DNA from: Entamoeba invadens IP1
Taxonomy: Eukaryota; Evosea; Mastigamoebida; Endamoebidae
Direction of reading: 5' to 3'
Assembly: GCF_000330505.1 (NCBI RefSeq)
Contig: NW_004191756.1
Span: 182,403 to 246,402, forward strand
DNA: 64,000 nucleotides
A model generated the notes under the pieces. The model had not been told where the DNA came from and did no database searches. It was given only the letters and a program-made list of their open reading frames with translations. A program made the position numbers and the translations under genes. Positions within the stretch are counted from its first letter, which is position 1; each line of letters starts with the position of its first letter. Of the stretch, positions 30,702 through 41,676 are shown piece by piece.

Positions 30702-32659
30702 TATTATTTGATATAAAGTTGTTATTATCTTGATGTACATGTTACAATCTATCGCCGATACGTGTTGTTAATCCATTTTTAAATATCTTTTTTTTATAAA
30801 ATGCTTGTAACTTACATTACATATACACATCAACTTATTTTAAACATTCATTCTAATTTACATAATGTGTGTTTTTGTACAAAATCATTTATCATATATC
30901 GTTTGGCTTGTTAAACCAAACACAATCCGTTTGTATTATAAACTCGGTATCTTAGTCTGCACGCAAAAATAACATTCAACAACTTCTTTATATCTTTGGT
31001 GTTGTCTTTCTAAAATTTTTGTGTTTGTTCTACAATTGTTTTTGTTTATTATCGATTTGATATACTGTCTAACATATTTTATTAATTATTTATCAAGACC
31101 TCTATTATTTTCAACTGTTAATGTTTTTATGTTTTTATCACACCTTATCGAAATATGATATATATGTTAAACGTATAACACATTAAAGTATATAAAAGTT
31201 TTCATTAAAATACCATTACTTCTAATACCTTTTTATTTCTTATTAGTATTTTAAATCTCATTTAAATAACAAATACTTTTTTCTAATTTTTAACTATTTT
31301 ATTATTTAACCTCTTTTTTTAATTTCAAAAACTTGTTTGTCTGTCTGTTTATACAATTACTATTTAAAACAATAATTAATTCATCAAAAAAAGAGATAAT
31401 TTATTTAAAATTTTATCTTTTCTTAAGGAACTAAACTTGAATAAAACGATAGTTAGTAAAAATTAACTATCGTTCGTATTGAAAAATCATCACATTTTAT
31501 TATTAAGATTAGTAAAAACAATTATATTTATAGTATATTGCTTATTAGTAAAATACTATTAAGAAGCGCAAGAATAACGTACAACTGAAATAAATAAATA
31601 AATATTTGCGTTAGACAAACATATATATGTAGATGTAGAAGATATATGTAGATAGATTATTTGCTTATTTAGATTGTTATAAAATAAAATTATAGTTAAA
31701 TATAATTATAAAAAAGTACATTGAATAATAATTGACAATTGTGAACTGTAAATAGAAACAGATGTTTTTTCAAAAAGTAAAAATTGTTTTTTTATTTTTT
31801 TTAATAAAATATAATAAATAATATAATTTCAAGAGATAATGGTTTTCTAATAAAGTTTATAATACGGGTACAACAATTAATAAATGTATTAATTAATAAA
31901 AACAAGTATTAAAACTTATAATTTAAAAATTAATCAATATAATAACTTTTTATATACACATAAATTGATAGCTTATTCAAAAACACACAGAAAACTTTAA
32001 GTGTTATGTTATTGAATAACATATTAAGATAATACTAATGGCATTTATTAATTTTTTATTGTTAAAATTCAATAATAAAACAAATTAATAGTAAAAATAT
32101 ATTAATTTTGCCGACAATTCATTAAACCCTTTTTTTATTCTAAAAATAATAAAATAAAAATTAATATAATTTGACCATTAATTAAAAATAGTAAAAAATA
32201 TTTACAACAATACAATGAAATAATTATTTTTTTTCTGGAAATCTTGAAAATTCACCGTAATAATCTGCCTAAGTTTTTGCTCTTAAAATGCATTAATTAT
32301 AAAAAAAACGAGAAATAATTATTGTAAATGTTAACTTTTCTTGTTTTTTAATTAAAAAAAAGAATAAAATAACAATTGTAGTATTTCTAATTTAATAAAC
32401 CATAAATAATATAAAAACGACATTAAAAAAACGAAAAAGGAAAAGCAACTTGTTTTTAAAATTTAGTATTTCTCAACACAACTTTTCACACTTCAAGAGT
32501 TGTTTTAAAACAAGAAAATGCCAAACTAAAAGTGTGAGGTTAATAATAGTTTAGATTTTTCTTCACGAAGATCTTCACCAAAGATCTCTGTCTTCTTTTT
32601 AAAATTTTTCAAATAAGGATTTTTGTGTAAAAACTCGAAAATTTGAACGAAATACAACA
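30702..32659. other. AT-rich intergenic region, 2 kb
   Basis: No gene-like frame is visible on either strand. The region holds long A/T runs and a hairpin at 31445-31474 (AACGATAGTTA and its reverse complement). A short palindrome built on AGATCT lies at about 32569-32587, some 75-90 bp upstream of the Rab start. Confidence 0.5.
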
Positions 32660-33432
32660 ATGACTGATACACTGACACTGAAGATACTCATGATTGGTGA
32701 GAGTGGAGTGGGTAAGACTTCAATTGTGAAGAGGTATTGTGAGGGTGTATTTGAAGACTCGATGATGTCGACTGTTGGCATAGATTTTGAATTCAAGGAA
32801 ACCACTGTTGGAGGCAAGAAAATCAAATTACAAATATGTTTGTTGTTTATTATCACATGATATTACTGTTATAAAAAAGAAATATCGATTAATGACTAGG
32901 GGACACCGGTTTGTGTATTCAAAATCTTTCAATTTGTTCATCGAATTGATAACAATAACATCAAACGAACTCTATTTGACAAGTAGCAGGACAGGAGAGG
33001 TTTCATAATGTGACGTCGAGTTACTTCAGAGGTACACATGGCTGTGTAATTGTATATGATGTAAATAAAGTCGAAACGTACGACAGGGTTTGTGGTTCAT
33101 TCGGCCTATTAATTAATTTAATAAACAATAACATGTAGTTGTCGTATTGGGTGGAGGAGTATTTGGACGAGCAACCAAACAGTGAAATAGTGATTGTTGG
33201 CAACAAAGCAGACAATGGCAAACAAGTTTCCAAAGATGTCACACAAGACTTTGCATATGGTAAAAAGGTGAAGCGGTTTTATACGAGTGCGAAGACAGGG
33301 ATGAACATCGATGAAGTGTTCGATGAGCTTGCTGAAGCGATATCTTCAAATGAGAAGATCATGTCTTCACTGCATGAGACCAACAAAATAACAACACTGG
33401 CTCCCATAGAAGAGAGCAAGTCATGTTGTTGA
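32660..33432 (+). CDS. Rab-family small GTPase with three introns and a 9-nt microexon
   Basis: Exons are 32660-32837, 32901-32909, 32987-33087 and 33139-33432. All three introns (63, 77 and 51 bp) begin GTTTGT and end TAG. The spliced protein has 193 residues with every G-box: GESGVGKT at 13-20, an effector-region TVGIDF, WDTAGQE at 60-66, NKAD and TSAK. It ends in Cys-Cys, the usual double geranylgeranyl site, so it should attach to membranes. The catalytic Gln (Q65) is present. Exon 2 encodes only part of Trp60, Asp61, Thr62 and part of Ala63; skipping it would destroy the motif. The Rab subfamily cannot be assigned from sequence memory alone. The gene converges on the Myb gene. Confidence 0.92.
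32901..32909 (+). other. Nine-nucleotide microexon of the Rab gene
   Basis: GGGACACCG is bounded by ACTAG on the left and GTTTGT on the right. It supplies two bases of Trp60, all of Asp61 and Thr62, and the first base of Ala63. Both flanking introns match the local consensus exactly. Confidence 0.85.
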
Positions 33433-33723
33433 ACAACCCACGATATTGTATTACTGTTACTCCACATAAATAAATTATCTAATAATTTCATCGTATGATT
33501 CATTTATAGTTTTGTATGAACAAAACAAGTCAGTTTCCTTTTGAAAACAAAGAATAGTAAAATATTTTTAATAATTTTTTACCATTTAAAACATTACTAA
33601 AAAGTTTGAATTTTTGTAGTAATTTTGTACTAAAACTGGTCAATTTGAATAACAAATAAATTATAAATAAACCATAATTATAGCTAAAGTATTCCCACAC
33701 CAATCCACAACAAATCCCACACA

Positions 33724-34242
33724 TTACAAAAAAGAAAAAGCGGTCTTATCCAAGACTGGAGAAAACGCGCTTGGCAATTTTTCATTTGTCTTGTTTTCGA
33801 TAGTAAAGTTATTATTAATAGGAGCTTCTAAAATATGACCATGAAAGGCAGTCTTTTTTTTCGACTTGGCCAAGTATGAGAAAAACCTATTTTTAATCGA
33901 GTTTGGGGACCGCCCAGGTAAGAGTCGAGATATCTCTGTCCACTTATTTCCTACCTCTTTTTGCTTTTTTAATATGATGCTATCCTCTTCCGGCGTCCAC
34001 GGACTTTTAGGACCACAGTCAAATAAATAATTAAAGTACCTCTCTCGACATTGTTTCCGGGATCGATTGGGGATGTTCTCAGCAACAGACTTCCAATCGT
34101 TTTTCTTACACATCTCGACTGTTGCTAAAAGAAGCGCATCCTCCTCTTTCGTCCACAAGTTGGTGTTTTTCTTCTTTTTTGTTGTTGTCTCGCTCTTCGA
34201 GTCTGCCTCTTGAGGAGACGAACGAGCTCGTTTGGAGTTCAT
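33724..34242 (-). CDS. R2R3-type Myb DNA-binding protein
   Basis: The protein has 172 residues from ATG 34242 (the open frame begins one codon earlier with TTG). A basic Lys-rich N terminus is followed by two Myb repeats: LWTKEEDALLLATV to RKQCRERYFNYL (about 29-75) and PWTPEEDSIILKKQ to NSIKNRFFSYL (about 80-125). Each has the spaced tryptophans of the helix-turn-helix fold. The 45-residue tail is polar. Small two-repeat Myb proteins regulate stage conversion in Entamoeba; that role is only a suggestion here. Confidence 0.9.
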   Translation of the reverse strand: MNSKRARSSPQEADSKSETTTKKKKNTNLWTKEEDALLLATVEMCKKNDWKSVAENIPNRSRKQCRERYFNYLFDCGPKSPWTPEEDSIILKKQKEVGNKWTEISRLLPGRSPNSIKNRFFSYLAKSKKKTAFHGHILEAPINNNFTIENKTNEKLPSAFSPVLDKTAFSFL

Positions 34243-35622
34243 CAAACTTGTGACGATCAGAGTTCCCCACGAAACAAAGATGCAGCGACTGCCAAATCTT
34301 CAGAGACACAAAACACACCTTTTTGTAGAATTTATGGCGTATTCGGGTGGATGTCGCCTTTCAAAAGCCCGAATTTTTGCAACAATCCTTTTTCGAAAAA
34401 AATGTTTTGTGTTAAATCATAAAATCAGGCAATTAATTTCTCATCATTTCTTTCGGCATCCCCCTCCTCTTGGTATTAAAAGTAATTATTCTTGACGCTT
34501 TCTATCAATAGAGAGCTAGTCCTAATTATTCATTTTGGAATACATTCCTTTATTTGTCTTCGATTGTTCATATTTCCTCAATTACTTCTTCCTTTTTTCT
34601 TGCAAAAAGTTATTAAAAGTCTCTTCTCTCTTGAATGTTTTAGTGGCTGAATATCGGGAATAACTGGTTGTGATAGAACAAATACCTAATCTTGTTTCCT
34701 CGATATTCTTGTCACTTAAAACGAATCACCCTTTTGTCTTTCAAACTTGTTTTCCCAAAAAAAAACTTGGGCTTTCCCTATTTAGATACTCGTTTTGTCA
34801 GGTATATTTAATTGATGAGTTGGAGACATTTACTTAATATTTCCTTTTTTTAAAATTTTTCATATTATTTCTTTTTTCATTATATTTTTGAACACAAAAA
34901 TGGGTTTTTTATTTGATATTTGAGTTGATCATAAATGGTAGTCTCTTTTGTTTTTCGATTACCAAAGCATTCTAACTATTGAAGTTTCACTTCTAATCTT
35001 TTGTCATTTTTACTAGTAATGTTATTAGTTTTATTTTGGTGCAATAATTTGGAACTTCCATTTAAACTATAACTATATAATACAAAAATTAATCGGTAAC
35101 TATGCGATCGAAGGCCGATTTCTTGGCATTTTAGCCAAAAATAACAATGTAAAAATATGATTGTTGGAATTCGATTGGGTATTTGCAAAAGACCGGGATT
35201 GTGACCAAATTGTTGTTATAAAAAGTAAAAACATTTTGGATTTCATTTTCAAAACTGTCATTGATCCATTTCGGGATCAAAAAATCGTTTATTCATATAA
35301 TTATTTTAACTATAATTCTGTCGTATTTTAAGTTACACTAAATTTGAATAACTTCTATAGCCCTTGAACCGATTCTATTATCTTAAATCGTACATTTGTA
35401 CTATATTTCAATGATTTAATTGTATTGATATATAGTACGATTAAGCATAATTAGAGTTGAAAAGGTAGTTCAAAATTACTTTTTTTCGCTGCTGACAAAA
35501 AATCTTTAGTGTTTCGTATTTGGTCAATATGAAAAACTTGTTTAAACTATAAAAAGCACTCAAAACGTTTTGAACTTTGAAAAGTCCACTTTCAAGTTGT
35601 TTTTGCAATAACAGTCCTATTT
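34243..35622. other. Intergenic region upstream of the Myb gene
   Basis: This region of about 1.4 kb is mostly AT-rich. Short frames near 34210-34495 overlap the Myb 5' end and have no domains. ATTCGGG and CCCGAAT pair across about 20 bp near 34341-34374. No gene is called. Confidence 0.5.
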
Positions 35623-35949
35623 TTACAATGAAATAGCAAATAAAATTGAACCTTGCTGCGACTTAGGGAACCAGACATTCCTGTGGTTTTTGGACTCGAC
35701 AAAACCTTTGTGTCCATTCTGCAAACGCCCTTTTTCTCGTTCTCTTTTCTTCAAATTGGCACCAATCCGAAGAAAAACCCTAAAAAACGTCCAAGAAAAA
35801 CTATTCCGCACACCACGACTTAGAAAATGCCACACGTACACATTATTCTGCACCTGAAACGATTCAGAATACGAACATTTATTCGAAAGTGATTGTTCAT
35901 AGATCAACGTTCCCTGTGTATTGTCTCGAATAAATCGGCACTCGAACAA
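35623..35949 (-). other. Coding-like island without a start codon
   Basis: A 108-codon minus-strand frame (first codon TTG, no ATG) ends at 35623, and its base composition is clearly richer in G/C than the flanking DNA. The plus strand over the same bases also reads well: a stretch with two close CxxC/CC pairs (PCCDLG, CPFCKRPF), stopping at one TGA and then continuing with an acidic segment. Either strand could be a decayed gene or an exon whose partner I could not find. No family is recognised. Confidence 0.3.
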
Positions 35950-35969
35950 ACAAACAACACTAATGAAAT

Positions 35970-37868
35970 TTATTTCTTCTTATCAACAACCCTCTTATAC
36001 ACGCCTTCGAGTATCTTTGTCCTCTCGTTCGTCTTTTCACTAGCAAGCACGCCACTCACATTCGAAGCACACACGGCGTTGATCACCAACGTGAAGATGA
36101 ACTCTCTCAAATATTTATTCCCAACTAAATACTGCTCGCTAGGAAAATCATCAGACACTACTTCGGAGTCTTCTTTCGTCCACATTTCAACTCGGTAATT
36201 CCCTCCATTCGCCTTTGTAACTATAATGACAACCTGCGTTCGGATCGACTTGATTGAGTTCATATCAATTCGGTCACTATTCTCCTTGAATAGTATGATA
36301 ACAGCCTCTTGCATGAACAACTCAAAACACTTCTGTGGCGGCACCATTGGGCCGACTTTGTACATCACCTCAAAACAGTCCTTTCTCACATAAACACTAT
36401 ACCTCCCATCGCCATTCTCCTTCGTGTCCAACCCTCCAGCATACCCCGGAAATCCTCGCAACTCGACGCCATCCCCCAAGACCGCCAAAAACTCTAAAAA
36501 GTCGTTTGAAAATTCTCTCCGTTCTCCCATCTGTCGCCAGTTGCACCCCTCTTTCCCAGAACTGATCACAAACGCGCTCACTTGTCGCTGTGTTATCAGA
36601 TCATCAAACAGACACATCTCTTCATTAATCGCCACATCAAATTGTATCATCGAAATCGCAGCACAAAATAGTCCGCTCACAATTTTGCTTGCGCGCTGTT
36701 TGGTGCATTTGCCGTCGTCCGGATAGGCATAACCAAACGGAATAACTTCTCGCTTCTCTCCTCCATTCCATCGAATCAACGCACACACATTACCAGTCGT
36801 CTCAGAACACCACCCAAACTCAAGAGGCAGTTTATCCATTTCTTTGATGAGTAACAGCACAACACCGTGTTCTCTATCAACTCCTATCCACTTGGAGACT
36901 TTTCCCTCGTCAGAACCGAAGTGCACCTTCCACCAGGGCTCTTTAGGAAACAGAAACGTCCCGGTGGTGTTTTTACCTTTACGCCGTTTCCACTTCCCAG
37001 TAACATCAACACACTGTGCGGCAACAAAGTCGTCTTTTAAGGGGAAATATCCCCAATACTCTTTCATTACATCGGTAAGTGGCTGGATGTTTGTGTTAGG
37101 TAGAATAAAGAGTGGTTTTGCCTCCTCTTCCTTTTTGGGCACAACAACAACATTGGTATTCTCTCCACTGCCTTCTTCTGAGGAATTTTTACGTTCGATG
37201 GACTTTGACTCCGTGGAAAGGCGGTGCTCCATGGAAGATGTGAGTCGGATTTTCTTCACTATTTTGTTGGTTGGGATGTGTTGCTGTGACTGCAAAAATT
37301 CCAAGTACGTTGAATCGACGTCTCTCACGCTCTTCATTTCTCGCGCTTTGATTCCGTATGTAACAAGCTTTTGTCGACCAGTTTCGTCAACTGAGCTTCT
37401 TCTCTGACGTGGGAGGATTCCCCTGTAAATGGTGTTTTTCAATTTCTCGATTTCAGTGAATCCCTTGTCGTAGATTTGTGTGAGTGTTTTCATCTGCACG
37501 TCAAAGAGTTCCGTTCCTTCCTTCACAACTTTCTCCAATTCCCTTGTCTGTTCCTCCTTCTTTTCCAATAGCATTTCTTTGTATGACTTGTCCTCCTCAC
37601 AAAAACACCCCAGCGATTTTGACACTTCAGCCTCTCGTATCACTCGTTGGGATTCTTCTTGAAATTTCTGAAGACGTGCTTTGGTTTGTTGGTATGTATC
37701 TGTTTTTGCTTGGAGAATAAGACGGAACTGCTCGTTGATGTTCTTGAAGATGTCGCGCTCCTTGCGAAGATAAAAAACCGCGTTTTTGGCACTGTCAGAG
37801 TCCGACTCTTTCATCGCTACTATACGACGGTTCTCCTCGATCAATTGCTTCACACGTTCTAGACTCAT
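35970..37868 (-). CDS. Coiled-coil protein with Rap-GAP-like domain, Asn-thumb not evident
   Basis: The protein has 632 residues in one exon. Residues 1-130 are coiled-coil-like and Glu/Lys-rich. A Ser-rich linker with many basic residues follows to about 265. The C-terminal half resembles the Rap/Ran-GAP fold, best seen in FLEFLAVLGDGVELRGFPGY, GGLDTKENGDGRYSVYV and the following strand/helix block. In active Rap-GAPs the next segment contains HIGND, whose Asn is the catalytic thumb. Here the corresponding region (CFELFMQEAVIILFKEN) has no such GND, so this may be a GTPase-binding rather than GTPase-activating protein. Related divergent proteins appear to be an Entamoeba speciality, but family membership should be confirmed by profile search. 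Confidence 0.65.
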   Translation of the reverse strand: MSLERVKQLIEENRRIVAMKESDSDSAKNAVFYLRKERDIFKNINEQFRLILQAKTDTYQQTKARLQKFQEESQRVIREAEVSKSLGCFCEEDKSYKEMLLEKKEEQTRELEKVVKEGTELFDVQMKTLTQIYDKGFTEIEKLKNTIYRGILPRQRRSSVDETGRQKLVTYGIKAREMKSVRDVDSTYLEFLQSQQHIPTNKIVKKIRLTSSMEHRLSTESKSIERKNSSEEGSGENTNVVVVPKKEEEAKPLFILPNTNIQPLTDVMKEYWGYFPLKDDFVAAQCVDVTGKWKRRKGKNTTGTFLFPKEPWWKVHFGSDEGKVSKWIGVDREHGVVLLLIKEMDKLPLEFGWCSETTGNVCALIRWNGGEKREVIPFGYAYPDDGKCTKQRASKIVSGLFCAAISMIQFDVAINEEMCLFDDLITQRQVSAFVISSGKEGCNWRQMGERREFSNDFLEFLAVLGDGVELRGFPGYAGGLDTKENGDGRYSVYVRKDCFEVMYKVGPMVPPQKCFELFMQEAVIILFKENSDRIDMNSIKSIRTQVVIIVTKANGGNYRVEMWTKEDSEVVSDDFPSEQYLVGNKYLREFIFTLVINAVCASNVSGVLASEKTNERTKILEGVYKRVVDKKK

Positions 37869-38562
37869 CGTAATTTTTTAGTTTCGGTTTAATCTCAAGA
37901 AGATGTTTTGTTCAACAGCTTTTCAACAGGTGTATTTAGTTTCTTTACTGGTTATTTTACTATTGTGTATTAGTTAATTGTCTTATTGTCACATTCCAAG
38001 TTTTTTCCAATCTTTTGAAATGCTTTTCTTATTTTCATGTTATTTTTATTATAAAAACCAAGTTATTTTTATTTTTATTTTATTTGTATTTTTAATTAAT
38101 TTATATATTAATTTAAATAAAATATACTAAAAAAATATAAGTTTGTTTTTAACCATTCAAAATTGATGTCTAATCAAAATTCAAAATGTCAGAATCTTTT
38201 GTTTTCTTTTGATAAAAAAAATAAACTAAATTAGATAATAAAAAAATATTTTATTAGTAATTTATAATAATAATATTTGCTAATTTAAGGAATGGTATTT
38301 AAAACTAAAATAATCTTTCCTTTTTCAATTTCAAGCAAAATGATAAATAATCGAAATAAAATTTCAAAAATTCCACTTTTTGATTTTTTACAATAAACAA
38401 CAAATTATTTGTTTTTTATTTGCCGACGCAAATAAAAAATCGCTTTTTTGAATTTTTTTAAAAATCTTTTTTTTTGAATTATTGACGGTAAAACTATATT
38501 TAAAATACAAACAAACTATAAAAATAAACAGAATAAACAGAGGAATTACTACATACTCTTAC
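37869..38562. other. AT-rich intergenic region, 694 bp
   Basis: This is mostly A/T words with long poly-A and poly-T runs. It holds the Rap-GAP-like promoter and the 3' flank of the second RhoGAP. Nothing else is discernible. Confidence 0.6.
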
Positions 38563-39813
38563 TCAATTTTCTACATCATATCGCAGACAGACTTCGTTCT
38601 TAAATCTTGGTGTGCCAACGATGACACTTCTTGTTTCTGAGGACATAATGAATGGTTGGTTCTTTGAGAGTAACTGTGGATTGGTTTGTGTAATGTTGAG
38701 TCGATGTGTCTTAAACTCACTCGACCCTCGTGGCGTTAGTGTTTTAAGGACACATTTATACTCAACCGACTTTGGTGTTTGTGGTGTGTGTCTTCCTTCA
38801 AAAGTATTTGGGTTGAGTGGAAGAGTCGATGTTAAAGATCTTCTATGATTTCTCTTCTTTAACTCGCTCTTGACTGAATTCTTGAAGTCAGCGACGTCGA
38901 TATGTGGATTAAAAAACGCGGGCATTTCCGGCTCAGACATTTTGTCGCAGTTCCTCAGCGCGACGTCCGCGAACATTTCGTTGAAATGATTTAACAAATA
39001 CATAACCGACTCTATCAGCTTTCCAGTGACAAGAACATCTTGTTCCGGACACGAGCACAGTACAAGACAAATGCATGTGGCCATATTGTATTCATTCATT
39101 TTGTTGATGTGCTTCTTCTGGACGACCTCATCCAAAAATGAAAAGATGTACCACAACACATTCTGATTCTCTTCGGGTAATGACATGATGAATTTGTTAT
39201 TGATCATTCGTTGTTTTGGAAGATTAATGAAGTCTAATAAGTAACGAGACGGTATCACTGAGTCTGGTAAAGTCCTTAAATAATACTTTAAAAAGGACGC
39301 AGCAACTATACAGTCGTCGTCTCGACTCTCAAATCGCAAGTCTTCATCGTCATCGACAATAGCACGCAATTTCTCAAGTTGTTCCATCCCCGCAGTCATC
39401 CGGAAAATGCCCTGCGTATTCACACCGTCGTTCTTTCGCAAATACTGAACACTTCTGTATATTGGATTGGGGATATACCATCCAGACTTCTTAATACCAA
39501 CGGAGAGAGGAAACCCAAAGACCCCAATGTTTAATGTGGACACTGATATCTTGTTTACCCATGAGCGATAGACTGTCTTCGATTGAAAGACAAATGTCTT
39601 GGTATCATCGTAGATCAAACAGAAACTGAGAGGTATTTGCTCTGGAGACAAGCCTTTGTCTTTTGGATTGAGTCGCATTAAAGTACTCTCAAGGATAATT
39701 GGAGTTTTGTGTCCTATTTGGAGAATATGCTTGTCGTTGTGGATGTAATACGTCACAACCTTCTCGACGATTTGTTTCCCGTCCCATAATGGTATAGTGA
39801 TTGGGTCGTTCAT
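38563..39813 (-). CDS. RhoGAP, paralogue of the one at 15338-16501
   Basis: The protein has 416 residues from ATG 39813 (the open frame reaches a GTG at 39861). The plan matches the other RhoGAP: a PH-like N terminus ending in VYRSWVNKIS (about residues 5-92), then GVFGFPLSVGIKKSGW, the RhoGAP signature IPNPIYRSVQYLRK, GIFRMTAG with the arginine finger R138, and SFLKYYLRTLPDSVIP. The 110-residue tail is basic, Ser/Thr-rich and probably phosphorylated (repeated TP/SP sites). The shared GVFG and KKSGW motifs, which lie outside the conserved GAP core, show that the two genes come from a duplication. Confidence 0.9.
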   Translation of the reverse strand: MNDPITIPLWDGKQIVEKVVTYYIHNDKHILQIGHKTPIILESTLMRLNPKDKGLSPEQIPLSFCLIYDDTKTFVFQSKTVYRSWVNKISVSTLNIGVFGFPLSVGIKKSGWYIPNPIYRSVQYLRKNDGVNTQGIFRMTAGMEQLEKLRAIVDDDEDLRFESRDDDCIVAASFLKYYLRTLPDSVIPSRYLLDFINLPKQRMINNKFIMSLPEENQNVLWYIFSFLDEVVQKKHINKMNEYNMATCICLVLCSCPEQDVLVTGKLIESVMYLLNHFNEMFADVALRNCDKMSEPEMPAFFNPHIDVADFKNSVKSELKKRNHRRSLTSTLPLNPNTFEGRHTPQTPKSVEYKCVLKTLTPRGSSEFKTHRLNITQTNPQLLSKNQPFIMSSETRSVIVGTPRFKNEVCLRYDVEN

Positions 39814-40683
39814 CGTTTGTTTTATGGGAATTGAAGTTCGTCTGCACTTTCCTTTTAACACTCTTTAGACAGTAAGACTTTGTCTGCCTTTTTTTTTCTT
39901 CTTAATTTGGATACATTTCGCTTTTGGGAATTAGATATGAATTATGTGTATTATAGAATTAGTTTTAAGTAAAATAATGGGTTTATTTGATCAATTAAGT
40001 TATAGAACCAAATGTGAACTTTTGATTTGCAAAGTCACTTTACTTAAAAGTTTGACTAAACTCGTTAATTTTTATGATTTGTTTAAGACCACTTAAGATA
40101 TTCTATGAGTATTAATTTGGTGGTTGTTGCTAGAAAGGGGAATGTGAATCCTTTATCGCATATCTTTGTTCTATTGTTTAGTATGGTTTTATTATAGTTT
40201 ATAATATCTATTAAATTAAAAAGATTATAACTAAAGGCATTTGTGAGGTGGAGAATCCAAACTTCCATTGACTTAACCAATTTTATTGATTTTGAAAAAG
40301 TTTATCATTTTATTAAAAATAAAACGGCAATTTTTGTTCGATATTGTCGCCGTTTTCTTTTTTACTATTTTTATCGGGTTTTAAACTATAAATTATATTA
40401 TAATAAAGAAATGTTATTTCAGATAAATAAAAATGCAGTTAACAATAAAAAGCTCAGAAGTTTTAGAACTATTAAGACTGATGTTTAAAAAAAATCAACC
40501 AATTATATATTATATTTAAATTTTTAAACTTAATAAATAAAATAAATATATAAGAATTTTTTAAAATAAAAGTTTAAATTATACTATACATGCAATGATA
40601 TATTAATTTATTTTATTAAAAATATTAATAAAATATTTTTTTTATAACATAAAAGTAATGGTTAAATATTAAAAAAATCAATA
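39814..40683. other. Intergenic region left of the MITE
   Basis: Small open frames on both strands (40083-40280 and 40243-40488) are AT-biased and lack domains. A purine/pyrimidine-rich A/T tract of about 200 bp leads into the MITE. No gene is called. Confidence 0.5.
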
Positions 40684-41316
40684 AAGAGAAAGGACGGACA
40701 TGGGGACGAAGGACGGGAATATAGGCCGAAGGACGTCCTTTGTGGTTTAGGGATGTCCTCCCGCTATAAAGGGCGTCCTTTATGTGTATATGGTGTCCTT
40801 TCTATTATTTTCGTGTCCGCGGCATTTTTAATAACTATATAATGAGTTATAATATTACTATGAATTTACTATTATAAAATATAATTATTTCCAAAAATAA
40901 ATAAATTCAAAGACAAATGTTAAACAACAAGTAATTTCGTTATAAATTAATGGTTTTTATAAAATATGCAAATTTAATTAGTTTTTCAAAGAAAACTCAA
41001 TGGTAAAATGAAAAAAAAATGATAAATTATTATAAACCATTAATATATAACAAAATTACTTTTTAAATAGTTTTTGTCTTTGAATTAATTTATTTTTGGA
41101 AATAATTATATTTTTTGATTGTATATTTATAATAAAAATATACTTTGTTATATAGTTTCGATAATGAATAAAAAATGCCGCGGACACGAAAATAATAGAA
41201 AAAAAACCATATACACATAAAGGACGCCCTTTATAGCGGGAGGACATCCCTAAACCACAAAGGACGTCCTTCGGCCTATATTCCCGTCCTTCGTCCCCAT
41301 GTCCATCCTTTCTCTT
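40684..41316. mobile_element. Palindromic MITE, about 633 bp, with long inverted arms
   Basis: The left arm (about 40684-40970) and right arm (about 41030-41316) are reverse complements over nearly their full length, leaving about 60 bp in the middle. The outer 150 bp of each arm are unusually G/C-rich for this genome and carry repeated short palindromes and near-palindromes: GGACGTCCTT, GGGATGTCC, GGGCGTCC, CCGCGG. The inner 140 bp are AT-rich but still pair. It has no coding capacity. The edges read AAGAGAAAGGA and TCCTTTCTCTT, flanked by AATA-like sequence that could be a target duplication, though this is weak in AT-rich DNA. A diverged copy of one arm lies at 57781-58066, which shows it is a repeat family. 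Confidence 0.88.
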
Positions 41317-41676
41317 AATAAACAAAAAATGCAATATAGATCAATCCAAAATGATAGCATTTTATAATATTTCTCAAAAATTTAAAATAATTTATTTTAA
41401 GATTAATTTTTTTAATTTTAATTATAATTTCATAATAATAAAATGTTAAACGACAGTTTTATACAAGTATTTTTTTTTTTTAAATAATTATTATATTATT
41501 GGAATTTACTATATATGTATTGTACAAAACTAAAATAATATAATTCAAATAATTTAACTAATTAATATAATATATATAAACCATATTATAATTGACAAAA
41601 AAAGTTTTTGAAAACTCCAAATTCAATTGAACGTGAACCAAAATTTATTTAAAAAAATGAAAAAGAAAAAGCACAG
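41317..41676. other. AT-rich spacer right of the MITE
   Basis: These 360 bp are nearly pure A/T with poly-T and TATA-like runs; they form the 3' flank of the SET-domain gene. Nothing else is seen. Confidence 0.6.

Noticed and set aside
41056..41334. A minus-strand frame across the MITE right arm
   Set aside because: It is a chance frame through an inverted-repeat arm; the opposite arm does not encode the same peptide.
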